DNA of 64,000 bases, taken from Geoalkalibacter subterraneus. GTDB taxonomy: Bacteria > Desulfobacterota > Desulfuromonadia > Desulfuromonadales > Geoalkalibacteraceae. The stretch is taken from contig NZ_CP010311.1 in assembly GCF_000827125.1 (NCBI RefSeq), positions 1,488,001 to 1,552,000 on the forward strand, written 5' to 3'. Made by a program: the position numbers and the translations under genes. Below the pieces are notes generated by a model. That model saw only the letters and a program-made list of their open reading frames with translations, had not been told where the DNA came from and did no database searches. Shown here one piece after another: positions 1 to 9,884 of the stretch. Numbering within the stretch: the stretch's first letter is position 1; every line of letters starts with the position of its first letter.

Positions 1-1355
1 TCGTTTTGCGCGAAGGCGGCTTGATTCGCGACGGCTTCGATGCCGACCTCGATGAGCTGCGCGTGATCAGCCGGGAAGGCAAGGGGTGGATTGCCCGGAT
101 GGAGCAGCAGGAACGGGAGAGAACCGGAATCGGCTCGCTCAAGGTTCGCTTCAACAAGGTTTTCGGCTATTACATCGAGGTGACCAAGAGCCACCTGTCC
201 CGGGTGCCCGAGGAATATCAGCGCAAGCAGACCCTGGTCAACGCGGAGCGCTTCATCACGCCTGAGCTCAAAGAGTACGAAAACAAGGTGCTGGGCGCCG
301 AAGAGCGCATTGTCAGTATTGAGTACGATCTGTTTCAGGAGGTGCGGCAGCAGGTGGCCCTGCAGGGCGCGCGCCTGCAGAATACCGCCGAGGCACTGGC
401 ACGGCTCGACGTCATTCTGGCGCTGGCGGACCTGGCCCATGAAGCCGATTATGTGCGTCCCGTCGTGGATGACGGCACTGCAATCGAGATCGAGGACGGC
501 CGTCATCCGGTGGTGGAGCGTGTCAGTCCCGGCGAACGTTTTGTGCCCAACGACGTGCGTCTTGATACCGAGGACGACCAACTGCTCATCATCACCGGCC
601 CCAATATGGCCGGCAAGTCGACTTTCATGCGGCAGGTGGCCTTGATCACGCTGATGGCCCATGTAGGAAGCTTTGTGCCGGCACGTTCGGCGCGCATCGG
701 CCGTGTCGATCGGATCTTCACCCGTGTCGGCGCCAGCGACAATCTGGCTTCAGGTCAGTCGACCTTCATGGTGGAAATGACCGAAACCGCCAACATCCTC
801 AATAACGCCACGCCCCGCAGCCTGATCATCCTCGACGAAATCGGCCGTGGGACATCGACTTTTGACGGGGTCAGCATTGCGTGGGCGGTGGCTGAGTTTT
901 TGCATGACAACAAAAGGGTGGCCGCGCGCACCTTATTCGCAACCCACTATCATGAACTGGCCGAATTGGCCGTGACCCGCGAGCGGGTTAAAAACTATAA
1001 TGTGGCCGTACGCGAGTGGAACGATGAGGTCATCTTTCTGCGCAAGATCGTCAAGGGCAGCGCCGGGCACAGCTACGGGATTCAGGTCGCACGGCTTGCG
1101 GGAATTCCGGCAGCGGTTGTTGAGCGCGCCAAGGAGATTCTGCGCAACCTTGAATCCGGCGAGTTCAGCGACGAGGGGCAGCCCCGCCTGGCGCGCGAGA
1201 GAAAGCGTTCCCGACCTCAGGCGAGCTCTCCACAACTTTCTCTTTTTTCATCCGGCGACCAGGAGTTGCGCCGTAGGCTGGAAGAGGTCGATGTGACGGT
1301 TCTGACCCCCCTTGAAGCGTTGAATATTCTTGATGATCTGAAGAAAATGCTCTGA
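1..1355 (+). CDS. mutS: DNA mismatch repair ATPase MutS, C-terminal half (5' end outside window)
   Basis: MutS recognises mispaired bases and recruits MutL in an ATP-dependent way. About 450 of the usual roughly 870 residues are present. The visible part runs from the core/clamp region ([11 protein letters not shown] near bases 160-195) through the ABC-type ATPase: Walker [10 protein letters not shown] at bases 597-623 and Walker B with signature [13 protein letters not shown] around 823-860. It ends in a short C-terminal region typical of the long MutS1 type. The stop is followed after 19 bases by the amidase gene on the same strand. A mutL gene lies 48 kb downstream in the same window, so the two partners are not in one operon. 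The frame is open to the left edge, so the true start is not visible. Confidence 0.97.
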   Translation, partial: VLREGGLIRDGFDADLDELRVISREGKGWIARMEQQERERTGIGSLKVRFNKVFGYYIEVTKSHLSRVPEEYQRKQTLVNAERFITPELKEYENKVLGAEERIVSIEYDLFQEVRQQVALQGARLQNTAEALARLDVILALADLAHEADYVRPVVDDGTAIEIEDGRHPVVERVSPGERFVPNDVRLDTEDDQLLIITGPNMAGKSTFMRQVALITLMAHVGSFVPARSARIGRVDRIFTRVGASDNLASGQSTFMVEMTETANILNNATPRSLIILDEIGRGTSTFDGVSIAWAVAEFLHDNKRVAARTLFATHYHELAELAVTRERVKNYNVAVREWNDEVIFLRKIVKGSAGHSYGIQVARLAGIPAAVVERAKEILRNLESGEFSDEGQPRLARERKRSRPQASSPQLSLFSSGDQELRRRLEEVDVTVLTPLEALNILDDLKKML

Positions 1356-1374
1356 CTCCGGAGGGCACCAAGGC

Positions 1375-2661
1375 ATGGCGATGAGATTCCATTCATTTTT
1401 TTGCTTCACGATAAACCGCAGCGTACGCATCCTTTTCAGTGTGCTGCTACTGGCCTTCTGCTGGCTCAATCCCGTCTCGGCTGAGGCGGAGAGTCCCGCA
1501 CAGATTGTGAATCTGCGCCATTGGACCAATCCGACCTATACGCGGGTCGTGCTGGATCTGTCGCGCACGGCAGACTATAAATACAACGTCCTTCCCGGGG
1601 ATGCGTCTAAAGGACTGAGCCCGCGAATCTATCTCGACATCCCCGACTCGACGCGAGACCTGGCGGTTTCACCCGTTGTTGAAATCGAGGATGGCCTGTT
1701 GCGCAGGGTCCGCTTCGGGACTCCGGAACCCGGCCGGACGCGGATGGTGATTGATCTCGTGACCTCCGCTGACTTCAAGGTGTTTCATCTTGAAGACCCC
1801 TACCGCATCGTGATCGATATCGGCGGCAATCAGAAGCCGGTACTCAGCGCCCGGTCGCCGGAGATTCGCAACAGCCCGCCTGGCCGGGGCAGCGACGCTT
1901 TGGCCGAGGTGTTGGGGCGAAACGCCGCGCCGGCAGCGAAAAAAAGGCCTTCGCCCGCCAACAATGAACGTTCCGGGTTGCGTCGCATCGTGGTCGACCC
2001 CGGGCATGGCGGCAAGGACCCGGGCGCCGTGGGCCCCAATGGCGTGCTGGAAAAAGACATTACCCTGGCCATGGCCAAATTGCTCAAGAAACAGCTCGAA
2101 AAGGATATCGGCTGCGAGGTCATCCTGACCCGCGACCGGGATGTCTTTCTTCCCCTGGAGGCGAGGACCGCCATTGCAAACAAAGTCGGCGCCGATCTCT
2201 TCATTTCTCTGCATGCCAATGCCAGTCATCATCGCAGCGCCCACGGGACCGAGACCTACTACCTCAACCTGTCAAAAAATGATCAGGCCGCAGCCGTGGC
2301 AGCTCGTGAAAACGGTACGACCCTTAAGGAAGTGGGCGACCTGGAAGCGATCCTGTTCGACCTGATGGCCAACGCCAAGATCAATGAATCCGGCCGGCTG
2401 GCGGCAGAGATTCAGAAGTCGATGGTTTCAAGGCTGAGCCGCAAATACAGCAATATCAGGGACCTCGGCGTGCGACAGGGACCGTTCTACGTTCTTCTGG
2501 GGGCGACAATGCCGTCGGTTCTGGTCGAGGCCGCCTTCATCAGCAACCACCGCGAGGAGGCGCGCCTGGTCACCCAGGATTTTCAGCAGAACACAGCTCT
2601 TGCCATCTCTCAGGCGGTGCGTAATTATGGCGTCGCCCTGGAGCTTCTTGCGCAGCGCTGA
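1375..2661 (+). CDS. N-acetylmuramoyl-L-alanine amidase with AMIN domain (AmiC-type)
   Basis: This is a periplasmic zinc amidase that cleaves the bond between the stem peptide and muramic acid in peptidoglycan, usually for daughter-cell separation. The 428-residue protein has an N-terminal hydrophobic signal segment (about residues 14-36, likely cleaved after AEA). An AMIN localisation domain follows (about 42-130), then a low-complexity linker, then an Amidase_3 domain (about 200-420). The zinc and catalytic residues are visible: His in DPGHGGKDPG, Glu in NGVLEKDIT, His in SLHANAS and Glu in VLVEAAF. The start was chosen because GGAGG at 1360-1364 lies 10 bases upstream. The length is normal for the family. 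Confidence 0.93.
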   Translation: MAMRFHSFFCFTINRSVRILFSVLLLAFCWLNPVSAEAESPAQIVNLRHWTNPTYTRVVLDLSRTADYKYNVLPGDASKGLSPRIYLDIPDSTRDLAVSPVVEIEDGLLRRVRFGTPEPGRTRMVIDLVTSADFKVFHLEDPYRIVIDIGGNQKPVLSARSPEIRNSPPGRGSDALAEVLGRNAAPAAKKRPSPANNERSGLRRIVVDPGHGGKDPGAVGPNGVLEKDITLAMAKLLKKQLEKDIGCEVILTRDRDVFLPLEARTAIANKVGADLFISLHANASHHRSAHGTETYYLNLSKNDQAAAVAARENGTTLKEVGDLEAILFDLMANAKINESGRLAAEIQKSMVSRLSRKYSNIRDLGVRQGPFYVLLGATMPSVLVEAAFISNHREEARLVTQDFQQNTALAISQAVRNYGVALELLAQR

Positions 2662-2694
2662 TCGGTTTATTGTTTCTGACGATGGAAAATTTTC

Positions 2695-5403
2695 ATGACT
2701 ATTGCCCCTCTGGTCATTGACCCCATCACCTTTTTCCCTGTTCCTGAATCTGTGCCGAAATCCGTGGTTTTTTCTTCCTGGAGGCCTGAGCTGCTCGATG
2801 CCGCTCAGGCTTATCTGGATCATTACCTGGATGCGATTCAGACTCGCCACCGGCAGGGAGCCAGCGGGCGCGAGGTGGTCGGCGAACTCACCCGCATGTT
2901 CGATATCCTGGTTCAGACCTTGTTCGAAGCGGCCACAATCGATCTCTCCCCCGCTGGTTTCGGCGCCTGTACCCTGATTGCCCTCGGGGGATATGGACGT
3001 GGCGAGATCAACCCCCGTTCCGACCTCGACATCATGTTTTTCTATGGCGGGCGGGATCGCGAATTCGCCGAAAAAATCTCTGAACGCATTCTTTACCTGC
3101 TGTGGGATCTTGGCCTCGATGTGGGGCACAGCATCCGCACCGCCAAGGATTGCCTTGATCACGCCGATCGCGATCTGACCGTGCGTACCGCCCTGATCGA
3201 TTCACGGTTTCTGGCCGGCGACAGCGCCTTGTACGCCCGCTACCAGAAGGAAGTGCTGGCGACGGTGTTGAGCAAAAACACCCAGCAGTTCATCCGCAAC
3301 AAACTGGAGGAGAATAACAAGCGTCGGGAAAAGTACGGCAGCTCGGTTTATCTGCTTGAGCCCAATATAAAGGAGGGCGAGGGGGGCTTGCGCGACCTGC
3401 ATACGGCGGTCTGGATTGCCCAGGTCAAGTACAAGGCCAAAAATCTCAAAGATATGGTGATCAAGGGGGTGATCACCGAAAGCGAGCAGCGCGCCTTTGA
3501 AGATGCCTATGATTACCTGTGGCGCATCCGCAACGAACTGCACTTTATCAGCACCCGCAAGAGCGATCAGATGCATTTCGACCAGCAGGAACGCATCGCC
3601 CGTTTTCTCGGTTATAGAAGCAGCCGGCGCGCCCTGGCGGTCGAGCAGTTCATGCAGGATTATTACTACCGCGCCACCGAAATCGAGCATCTGTCATCCT
3701 CCCTGGTTGCCCGCATTCAGCAGCTTGACAAGCCCACTTCGCGCCTCATCGGCGCTTCACGCAGACGCCAGCTCGACCCCTATTTTTATATTTTAAGGGA
3801 GCAGCTGCGCGTCAGGGGAGAAGAGGTCTTCCAGCAGGATCCCTCCAAAATGATGCGCGCCTTTATGCTCAGCCAGTACCATCAGGTTCCGCTGAGCCTT
3901 TCTTTAAAGGGGCTGATCCGGGACAACCTTCACCTGATCAACGACAAGGTGCGGCGCACGCGGACAATCAACGAGCTTTTTCTTGACATCCTGCGCTCCA
4001 GGCGCGGTGTCAGCGAAGTGCTGCGCGAGATGCACCACCTGCAGTTCCTCAACCGCTTCATCCCTGAATTCGGACGTATCTTCTGCAAGGTGCAGCATGA
4101 CCTCTACCATATCTATACTGTCGACACGCATTCCATCTTTGCCGTCGAGGAAGTTCTCAAGCTGCGCAGCGGTGAATACGGAGAGGAACACCCCATCCTG
4201 ACGCGGATCGCCAACGACATCGAAAAGCCGGAACTGCTCCTGCTTGCGGTGCTGCTGCATGATATCGGCAAAGGGGAGGGCAAAGACCACAGCAACAAAG
4301 GGGCGGCCATGATGCCCACCATTGCGCGGCGCATGGGACTCAACAGGGAAGACAGCCGACGGCTTGAATTCCTGGTACGCCATCATCTGACGATGGCGCA
4401 TATCTCTCAGCGCCGCGATCTGCACGACGATCACATGATTGTGCAGTTCGCCCGCACCATGGAAATGAGCGAAAACCTCAAGATGCTCTACCTGCTGACG
4501 TTTGCCGATCTCAAGGCGGTCGGCCCCGACGTGTGGAGCGACTGGAAGGGGATGCTGCTTCAGGAACTGTACGAAAAAACCTACCAGGTGCTTGAGAAGG
4601 GGAACTTCGCCTTCGAAAAACGCTCGGAGAAGCTGCGCAACCGCAGGCGAGCCGTGGTTCGGGCCCTGGCGGACGAATTGGGAGAAAAGACCGTCAAGGA
4701 AGACCTCAAAACCATGAGCACGCGGTATCAGATGTCCTACGACTCCGCAGAGATCGCTGAACACCTGCGCCTGGTCCACAGCCGCGGGAAAAAGACCCTG
4801 GCGCTCAAACTCGAACACGACTACCAGCGCGGGTTTACCGAGGTGTCGATTACGACCCTGGATGTGCCGGGGCTTTTTTCCATGATTACCGGGGTCATGG
4901 CGGCCAACGGCATCAACATTCTCGGCGCGCAGATCCATACCCGCAAAAACGGCGAAGTGCTCGATATCCTGCAGGTCAACAGCTCCGCCGAAGATGTGAT
5001 CGATGATCCCGAGAAGTGGCACAAGGTCGAGCAGGACCTGGTGATGGTCATCGAGGGGCGCGGAGACGTGGAGCAGCTTGTCGTTCGCCGTCAGCCGCCG
5101 GCGTTCATGACCGACAAACCCCGGCCGCGCTTTCCAACCAAGGTGGAAATTGACAATAACGTCTCACCCGAGTATACCGTCATCGACATATTCGCCCACA
5201 ACAAGGTGGGTCTGCTCTACAGCATTACCCGCACCCTCAAGGACCTGGGCCTGTACATCGGCGTTTCGAAAATTTCCACCAAGGTTGATCAGGCCGCCGA
5301 CGTTTTCTACGTGCAGGACATTTTCGGGCAGAAGGTGATGCAGGAGGAGAAAATCGAGGAGATCAAAACTCACCTGCTTCAATCCCTGGAACGTGAGATT
5401 TGA
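2695..5403 (+). CDS. glnD: [Protein-PII] uridylyltransferase / uridylyl-removing enzyme
   Basis: GlnD is the nitrogen sensor that uridylylates PII when glutamine is low and removes the group when glutamine is high. The 902 residues show the full architecture. The nucleotidyltransferase motif GGYGRGEINPRSDLD is near residue 97. An HD phosphohydrolase domain with HDIGKGEG is near residue 521. Two C-terminal ACT domains start near residues 710 and 825. The upstream Shine-Dalgarno sequence is weak. The stop overlaps a possible TTG for the next gene, and the xerD ATG lies 9 bases after the stop, suggesting translational coupling. Nothing looks damaged. Confidence 0.96.
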   Translation: MTIAPLVIDPITFFPVPESVPKSVVFSSWRPELLDAAQAYLDHYLDAIQTRHRQGASGREVVGELTRMFDILVQTLFEAATIDLSPAGFGACTLIALGGYGRGEINPRSDLDIMFFYGGRDREFAEKISERILYLLWDLGLDVGHSIRTAKDCLDHADRDLTVRTALIDSRFLAGDSALYARYQKEVLATVLSKNTQQFIRNKLEENNKRREKYGSSVYLLEPNIKEGEGGLRDLHTAVWIAQVKYKAKNLKDMVIKGVITESEQRAFEDAYDYLWRIRNELHFISTRKSDQMHFDQQERIARFLGYRSSRRALAVEQFMQDYYYRATEIEHLSSSLVARIQQLDKPTSRLIGASRRRQLDPYFYILREQLRVRGEEVFQQDPSKMMRAFMLSQYHQVPLSLSLKGLIRDNLHLINDKVRRTRTINELFLDILRSRRGVSEVLREMHHLQFLNRFIPEFGRIFCKVQHDLYHIYTVDTHSIFAVEEVLKLRSGEYGEEHPILTRIANDIEKPELLLLAVLLHDIGKGEGKDHSNKGAAMMPTIARRMGLNREDSRRLEFLVRHHLTMAHISQRRDLHDDHMIVQFARTMEMSENLKMLYLLTFADLKAVGPDVWSDWKGMLLQELYEKTYQVLEKGNFAFEKRSEKLRNRRRAVVRALADELGEKTVKEDLKTMSTRYQMSYDSAEIAEHLRLVHSRGKKTLALKLEHDYQRGFTEVSITTLDVPGLFSMITGVMAANGINILGAQIHTRKNGEVLDILQVNSSAEDVIDDPEKWHKVEQDLVMVIEGRGDVEQLVVRRQPPAFMTDKPRPRFPTKVEIDNNVSPEYTVIDIFAHNKVGLLYSITRTLKDLGLYIGVSKISTKVDQAADVFYVQDIFGQKVMQEEKIEEIKTHLLQSLEREI

Positions 5404-5411
5404 CTTTTATC

Positions 5412-6299
5412 ATGGAAGAACTGCTGGACCATTTCATGAATTTCCTTGCCGTCGAGCGGGGGCTTTCAAGCAACACCCTGGAGGCCTACGGCCGCGACCT
5501 GGCCCGCTACCTCGACTTTCTGGAGGGGCGCAGGCTGAACGACCCCGATAAGATCGGCGCACAGGACGTCATGGACTACCTCGAACATCTGCAGGCCCTG
5601 GGTCTGGCGCCGCGCAGTCGCACGCGTGCGCTGGTAGCGTTGCGGATGTTCCACAAATTTCTGCTCGCGGAACAACTGGCTCAATTCAATCCGGCTGCGC
5701 GCATCGAATCCATGAAAATGATGCAGAGTCTGCCCACGGTGCTTGCGCCCAAAGAGGTTGAACGGCTTCTGGAAGCACCCCGCGGCTATCATCCTGTGAC
5801 TCTGCGGGACCGGGCCATGCTCGAACTGCTCTATGCCACCGGACTGCGCGTCTCTGAACTGGTGGGGCTTCGGCTCGGAGATGTTCAGGCCCAGATCGGC
5901 TGCGTGCGCACCATCGGCAAGGGGCGCAAGGAGCGCCTGGTGCCGGTGGGGGAAAATGCCCTGTCGGAACTCGAATCCTACCTGCACAATGGCCGGCCTG
6001 CGTTGGAGAAAGGGCGCGGCAGTTCGGTGGTTTTTCTGAACCGCTCCGGGCAGGGGTTGACACGTCAGGGATTCTGGAAGATGATTAAGCGCCGTGCCCT
6101 GGAGGCCGGTATCCGGACGGACATCACGCCGCACACGCTGCGCCATTCCTTTGCGACACATCTTCTGGAAAACGGTGCCGACCTCAGGGCGGTCCAGGCC
6201 ATGCTGGGACATGCGGACATCTCCACGACCCAGATTTATACCCACGTCACCCGTGAGCGGCTGCGCCGACTGCATGAGCAGTTCCACCCGCGAGGGTGA
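5412..6299 (+). CDS. xerD: Tyrosine recombinase XerD
   Basis: XerD is the chromosome-dimer resolution recombinase acting at dif together with XerC. The 295-residue protein has the SAM-like N-terminal DNA-binding domain (ERGLSSNTLEAYGRDL) and the catalytic domain. Visible active-site residues are Arg in GLRVSEL, Lys in GKGRKERL, His and Arg in HTLRHSF, His in MLGHADIS and the Tyr nucleophile in TQIYTHV. The ATG was preferred over an in-frame TTG 12 bases upstream that overlaps the glnD stop, because family members begin close to this Met. The chromosomal context with glnD, and no phage genes nearby, argue for the housekeeping enzyme; XerC is the main alternative. Confidence 0.9.
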   Translation: MEELLDHFMNFLAVERGLSSNTLEAYGRDLARYLDFLEGRRLNDPDKIGAQDVMDYLEHLQALGLAPRSRTRALVALRMFHKFLLAEQLAQFNPAARIESMKMMQSLPTVLAPKEVERLLEAPRGYHPVTLRDRAMLELLYATGLRVSELVGLRLGDVQAQIGCVRTIGKGRKERLVPVGENALSELESYLHNGRPALEKGRGSSVVFLNRSGQGLTRQGFWKMIKRRALEAGIRTDITPHTLRHSFATHLLENGADLRAVQAMLGHADISTTQIYTHVTRERLRRLHEQFHPRG

Positions 6300-6412
6300 C
6301 CGGGAAATAGCGGGAATTGCACTTTGTCAAATAGAGCATTGTTTCAACTTGCGAAAAATTTTGAACAGTTGAGAGCGGCCCCCTGGGGATGAGTAGGTTC
6401 TTCCCGCGCATT

Positions 6413-6440
6413 CTCACACTTCACGCCTCACCCCTCACTG
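6413..6440 (+). repeat. 7-bp tandem microrepeat in intergenic region
   Basis: Four consecutive 7-base units, CTCACAC, TTCACGC, CTCACCC and CTCACTG, follow the pattern YTCACNN. They lie in the 165-base gap between xerD and the phosphoglycerate mutase-family gene. No function can be assigned from the sequence. The remainder of the gap holds an AT-rich stretch but no convincing promoter. Confidence 0.6.
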
Positions 6441-6464
6441 GTTTTAAAAAAACAAGAGGTCATC

Positions 6465-7673
6465 ATGAAATACATCGTTCTGCTTGGTGACGGCATGTCG
6501 GACGAGCCGCTGGTGGAACTTGGCGGACGCACGCCGCTGGCCAAAGCGGATACCCCCAATATGGACGCCCTGGCTCGCCAGGGTGAAATCGGCATGGTTC
6601 ATACGGTGCCGGAAGGATTTCACCCCGGCAGTGATGTGGCCAACCTGTCTGTTTTCGGTTATGACCCGCGAAACTGCTATACGGGGCGCTCTCCGCTTGA
6701 GGCGGCCAGCATGGGGATCGAACTGGGGCCGGAAGATGTCGCTTTCCGGCTCAACCTGGTCTGCCTGACCCCTCATTATGGGAAAATCTACATGGAAGAT
6801 TTTTCCGCCGGCCATATCTCCACCGAGGAAGCCGGGGAGTTGATCCGCGAACTCGACAAGGAGTTCGGCGGCGGGCCGTTCGAATTTCACGCCGGCGTTT
6901 CCTACCGCCACCTGATGGTGTGGCGCGGCGGGCGTGACGATATGGTGTTCACGCCTCCTCACGATCTGACCGGGCAGAGTATCGAGAACGATCTTCCCCG
7001 CGGCGGGGAAGGCGCGCAGGAGTTGGTCAATCTGATGACTTCCTCACAGCTTCTGCTCAATAACCACGCGGTCAACGTGCGGCGGGAAAAGCAGCGGCTG
7101 CTGCCGGCCAACTCCATCTGGCTGTGGGGACACGGCAAGGTTCCCCAACTGGAGACTTTTGCAGATCGTTTCGGGGTCAGCGGCGCGGTTGTGGCAGCGG
7201 TCGACCTGATCAAGGGAATCGGAATATCCGCCGGGCTCGATGTGATCGAAGTCCCCGGCGCGACCGGCTACCTCGACACCAATTACCGCGGCAAGGCAGA
7301 ATTTGCATTAAAGGCCCTGGAGAGTCGCGACTTTGTCTATCTCCACGTGGAAGCGCCTGATGAGGCATCCCACTCGGGCCAGATCGACGAAAAGATCAAA
7401 GCCATCGAATCCTTTGATCGCGAGGTGGTGGGGCCGGTACGCAAGGGGCTTAAAGAGAAGGGGCCGCACCGCATTCTGCTGATGCCCGATCACCCGACGC
7501 CGGTCAAGAAGATGACCCACACCAATGACCCGGTGCCGTTCGCTCTCTACGATTCCGAGGCGTCCCCCGAACCGAACCCCCGCGTGCGCGGTTACAACGA
7601 GGAGTCCGCCAAGCGGGCGGACAATGTTCTGGTGGACGGTTTTCGCTTGATCGAGAGATTGATTCGAGGCTGA
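6465..7673 (+). CDS. apgM: Archaeal-type cofactor-independent phosphoglycerate mutase family protein (ApgM / proposed homoserine kinase)
   Basis: This is an alkaline-phosphatase-superfamily metalloenzyme of 402 residues. Metal-binding and nucleophile motifs are visible: GDGMSDEP at the N-terminus, GSDVANLSVFGYDP with the Ser nucleophile, HVEAPDEASHSG, MPDHPTP and THTNDPVPF. The family interconverts 3- and 2-phosphoglycerate without 2,3-bisphosphoglycerate. A closely related bacterial subgroup has been proposed to act as an alternative homoserine kinase, and the sequence alone does not separate the two. No threonine-pathway gene is adjacent here, so context does not decide. An AGAGGT Shine-Dalgarno sequence precedes the ATG. 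Confidence 0.85.
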   Translation: MKYIVLLGDGMSDEPLVELGGRTPLAKADTPNMDALARQGEIGMVHTVPEGFHPGSDVANLSVFGYDPRNCYTGRSPLEAASMGIELGPEDVAFRLNLVCLTPHYGKIYMEDFSAGHISTEEAGELIRELDKEFGGGPFEFHAGVSYRHLMVWRGGRDDMVFTPPHDLTGQSIENDLPRGGEGAQELVNLMTSSQLLLNNHAVNVRREKQRLLPANSIWLWGHGKVPQLETFADRFGVSGAVVAAVDLIKGIGISAGLDVIEVPGATGYLDTNYRGKAEFALKALESRDFVYLHVEAPDEASHSGQIDEKIKAIESFDREVVGPVRKGLKEKGPHRILLMPDHPTPVKKMTHTNDPVPFALYDSEASPEPNPRVRGYNEESAKRADNVLVDGFRLIERLIRG

Positions 7674-7698
7674 TGCCCTCTGCGTGCGGGATTTCAAG

Positions 7699-7726
7699 TT
7701 GACGCCTGAAAGTTGCATCTGATAAG
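7699..7726 (+). promoter_or_regulatory. Candidate sigma-70 promoter for the 2-oxoacid oxidoreductase operon
   Basis: TTGACG at 7699-7704 is followed after 16 bases by GATAAG at 7721-7726, in the gap before the ferredoxin gene. A short AGGTC/GACCT inverted repeat lies in the transcribed leader near 7741-7755. Pattern match only. Confidence 0.4.
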
Positions 7727-7781
7727 TTTTGCCCCGTTTCAGGTCGATCGGACCTCATCCCAACCAACCTTCGGACGGATT

Positions 7782-8006
7782 ATGAACCAGACTGTCATCG
7801 ATGAATCGCGGTGCAAGGGGTGCGCGCTGTGCACTATTGCCTGTCCCCACGGTCTGCTGCAGTTGCGCAAGACCATCAATAAACAGGGTTTTCTCCCGGC
7901 GGAAATGATCGCTGGCAAAGAAGATCAATGTACTGCCTGTGCCCTCTGTGCCCAGATGTGCCCCGATCTCGCCATCCGCGTTTTCCGTGAAAAGAAAGCC
8001 AGTTGA
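7782..8006 (+). CDS. 2x[4Fe-4S] ferredoxin, delta-type subunit of 2-oxoacid:ferredoxin oxidoreductase
   Basis: This is a 74-residue electron-transfer protein with two cysteine clusters, CKGCALCTIACPHG and CTACALCAQMCPDLA, each the classic CxxCxxCxxxCP type. It is first in a four-gene operon with the alpha, beta and gamma subunits of a 2-oxoacid oxidoreductase and probably takes electrons from the TPP site. The internal ATG was chosen because the upstream part of the open frame has no homology-like features and ferredoxin subunits start just before the first cluster. The Shine-Dalgarno sequence is weak. Confidence 0.9.
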   Translation: MNQTVIDESRCKGCALCTIACPHGLLQLRKTINKQGFLPAEMIAGKEDQCTACALCAQMCPDLAIRVFREKKAS

Positions 8007-8033
8007 GTTATTTTTTTCTCAGGAGTTTCTATC

Positions 8034-9104
8034 TTGAAGAAGCGTCTTTTCGTCAAGGGCAACGAGGCGGTTGCCATGGGGGCCCTCGAAGCGGGTTGCC
8101 GTTATTATTTCGGTTATCCGATCACGCCCCAGAGCGATATCCCCGAGTTCATGTCGCGCGAGCTGCCCGAAGTGGGCGGCCAGTTCATTCAGGCCGAGAG
8201 TGAAATCGCCTCCATCAACATGCTGCTCGGTGCCAGCGCGTGCGGAGCCCGTGCCATGACCTCTTCATCGAGTCCCGGCATCTCTCTCAAGCAGGAGGGG
8301 CTCTCCTACATGGCGGGTTCGGAACTGCCGGGGCTGGTCGTCAACATTGCGCGTTCAGGCCCGGGGCTTGGCGGAATCGATGCGTCGCAGGCCGATTATT
8401 TCCAGGCGGTTAAAAGCGGCGGCCACGGCGGCTATCGCCTGATCGTGTTGGCGCCTCACAGCGTGCAGGAGATGTACGATTATGCCATGCTGGCTTTCGA
8501 TCTTTCCGATCGCTACCGCATTCCGGCCATGATTCTGGGAGATTCGGTGATCGGGCAGATGAAGGAGGCGTTGATTCCCCACCCGCGCCCCCAGGTCGAT
8601 CTGCCCGCCAAGGATTGGGCTGTCACCGGCAAGGGCGGGCGCGACCATCAGAAAATCGTCAAGTCCCTCTATCTCGGTGATGGCGAGCTTGAAAAACACA
8701 ACTGGCGCCTGTACGAAAAATATCAGCAGATGCAGCGCGACGAGGTGCGTTTCGAGGCGGTCGCGCTGGAAGACGCAGAACTGGTGGTGACGGCTTTCGG
8801 CGTCACCGCACGCATTGCCAAAACGGCGCTGCGCATGGCGCGCGAAGCGGGGATGAAGGTCGGCATGATCCGTCCCATCACGCTTTTCCCCTTTCCCTGC
8901 CAGGCTTTTGCCGATCTGCCCGAGACGGTACGCAAGGTTCTCTGCTTTGAACTCAGCACCGGGCAGATGGTGGAAGATGTGCGCCTTCACACTCCCTGCG
9001 ATCGTGCCGTTGAATTTTACGGACGGCCGCCCGGCGCCGGCTCCCTGCCGCCTCCGGAGGAACTTTTCGAACAGATAAGCCGCCACTACGGGAGGAAGGC
9101 ATGA
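8034..9104 (+). CDS. korA: 2-oxoacid:ferredoxin oxidoreductase, alpha subunit (KorA/VorB type)
   Basis: The 356-residue alpha subunit carries the pyrimidine-binding and transketolase C-terminal-like domains. It works with the beta subunit to decarboxylate a 2-oxoacid to acyl-CoA with reduction of ferredoxin. The motif [15 protein letters not shown] near the N-terminus and [16 protein letters not shown] are typical of KorA/VorB proteins. The start is TTG, supported by AGGAG at 8021-8025, 8 bases upstream. Its last codons overlap the beta-subunit ATG by 4 bases. The substrate could be 2-oxoglutarate or branched-chain 2-oxoacids such as 2-oxoisovalerate; the sequence does not settle this. Confidence 0.9.
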   Translation: MKKRLFVKGNEAVAMGALEAGCRYYFGYPITPQSDIPEFMSRELPEVGGQFIQAESEIASINMLLGASACGARAMTSSSSPGISLKQEGLSYMAGSELPGLVVNIARSGPGLGGIDASQADYFQAVKSGGHGGYRLIVLAPHSVQEMYDYAMLAFDLSDRYRIPAMILGDSVIGQMKEALIPHPRPQVDLPAKDWAVTGKGGRDHQKIVKSLYLGDGELEKHNWRLYEKYQQMQRDEVRFEAVALEDAELVVTAFGVTARIAKTALRMAREAGMKVGMIRPITLFPFPCQAFADLPETVRKVLCFELSTGQMVEDVRLHTPCDRAVEFYGRPPGAGSLPPPEELFEQISRHYGRKA

Positions 9105-9880
9105 CCGGATCGCTCGTTTCCGTTTTCAATCATCCCAACTCGCTTAAGGACGTCGTCACCCATTTCTGTCCCGGCTGCCAGCATGGCACGATTCATCGCC
9201 TGGTCGGGGACGCCCTGGATCATTTTCAGGTACAGGACCAGACCATTGGAGTGGCATCGGTCGGGTGCAGCGTCTTTCTGTATGAATATTTCGATATCGA
9301 CGTGGTGGAAGCGCCCCACGGTCGTGCGCCGGCAGTGGCCACGGGCGTCAAACGCGCCCGCCCCGACAGAATCGTTTTTACCTACCAGGGTGACGGCGAT
9401 CTGGCAGCTATCGGCACCAGCGAGATCATCCATGCCGCCAATCGCGGCGAGGCGATTACCGTGGTTTTCGTCAACAACACCACTTACGGCATGACCGGCG
9501 GACAGATGGCGCCCACGACCCTGGCGGGCCAGCGAACCTCCACTTCACCCCGGGGGCGCGATGTCAGCAGCGACGGTTATCCCATACGCATGGCTGAATT
9601 GATTGCGCAGCTCGAAGGGGTTTCCTTCTCGGCCCGGGTAGCCGTGAACTCTCCCAAAAATGTGATCTCTGCCGGACGGGTCGTTCGTCAGGCTTTTGAG
9701 GCCCAGGTCAAGGAGGGCGGTTTCGGATTCGTCGAAGTTCTCTCCGCTTGCCCGACCAACTGGGGGATGGGCGCACTGGAGGCCAATGACCGGATCGGGG
9801 AGGAAATGATCCCTTATTTCCCCCTCGGAATTTTCAAGGAAGCGGGTCGTCGCCAGGGCGATGCGTCCGCTCAGGGTTGA
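9101..9880 (+). CDS. korB: 2-oxoacid:ferredoxin oxidoreductase, beta subunit (TPP-binding)
   Basis: The 259-residue subunit binds thiamine pyrophosphate. Visible features are the [11 protein letters not shown] motif near the N-terminus and the TPP/Mg motif GDGDLAAIG, followed by [16 protein letters not shown]. It overlaps the alpha subunit by ATGA and has a GGAGG Shine-Dalgarno sequence inside the korA end, so the two are translationally coupled. The gamma subunit begins 4 bases after its stop. It has the short size of the separate-subunit form, not the fused PFOR form. Confidence 0.92.
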   Translation: MTGSLVSVFNHPNSLKDVVTHFCPGCQHGTIHRLVGDALDHFQVQDQTIGVASVGCSVFLYEYFDIDVVEAPHGRAPAVATGVKRARPDRIVFTYQGDGDLAAIGTSEIIHAANRGEAITVVFVNNTTYGMTGGQMAPTTLAGQRTSTSPRGRDVSSDGYPIRMAELIAQLEGVSFSARVAVNSPKNVISAGRVVRQAFEAQVKEGGFGFVEVLSACPTNWGMGALEANDRIGEEMIPYFPLGIFKEAGRRQGDASAQG

Positions 9881-9884
9881 ACGC

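Noticed and set aside
5412-6299. Tyrosine recombinase as sign of a mobile element
   Set aside because: The sequence and position next to glnD fit the housekeeping XerD; no phage, transposase or attachment repeats are next to it.
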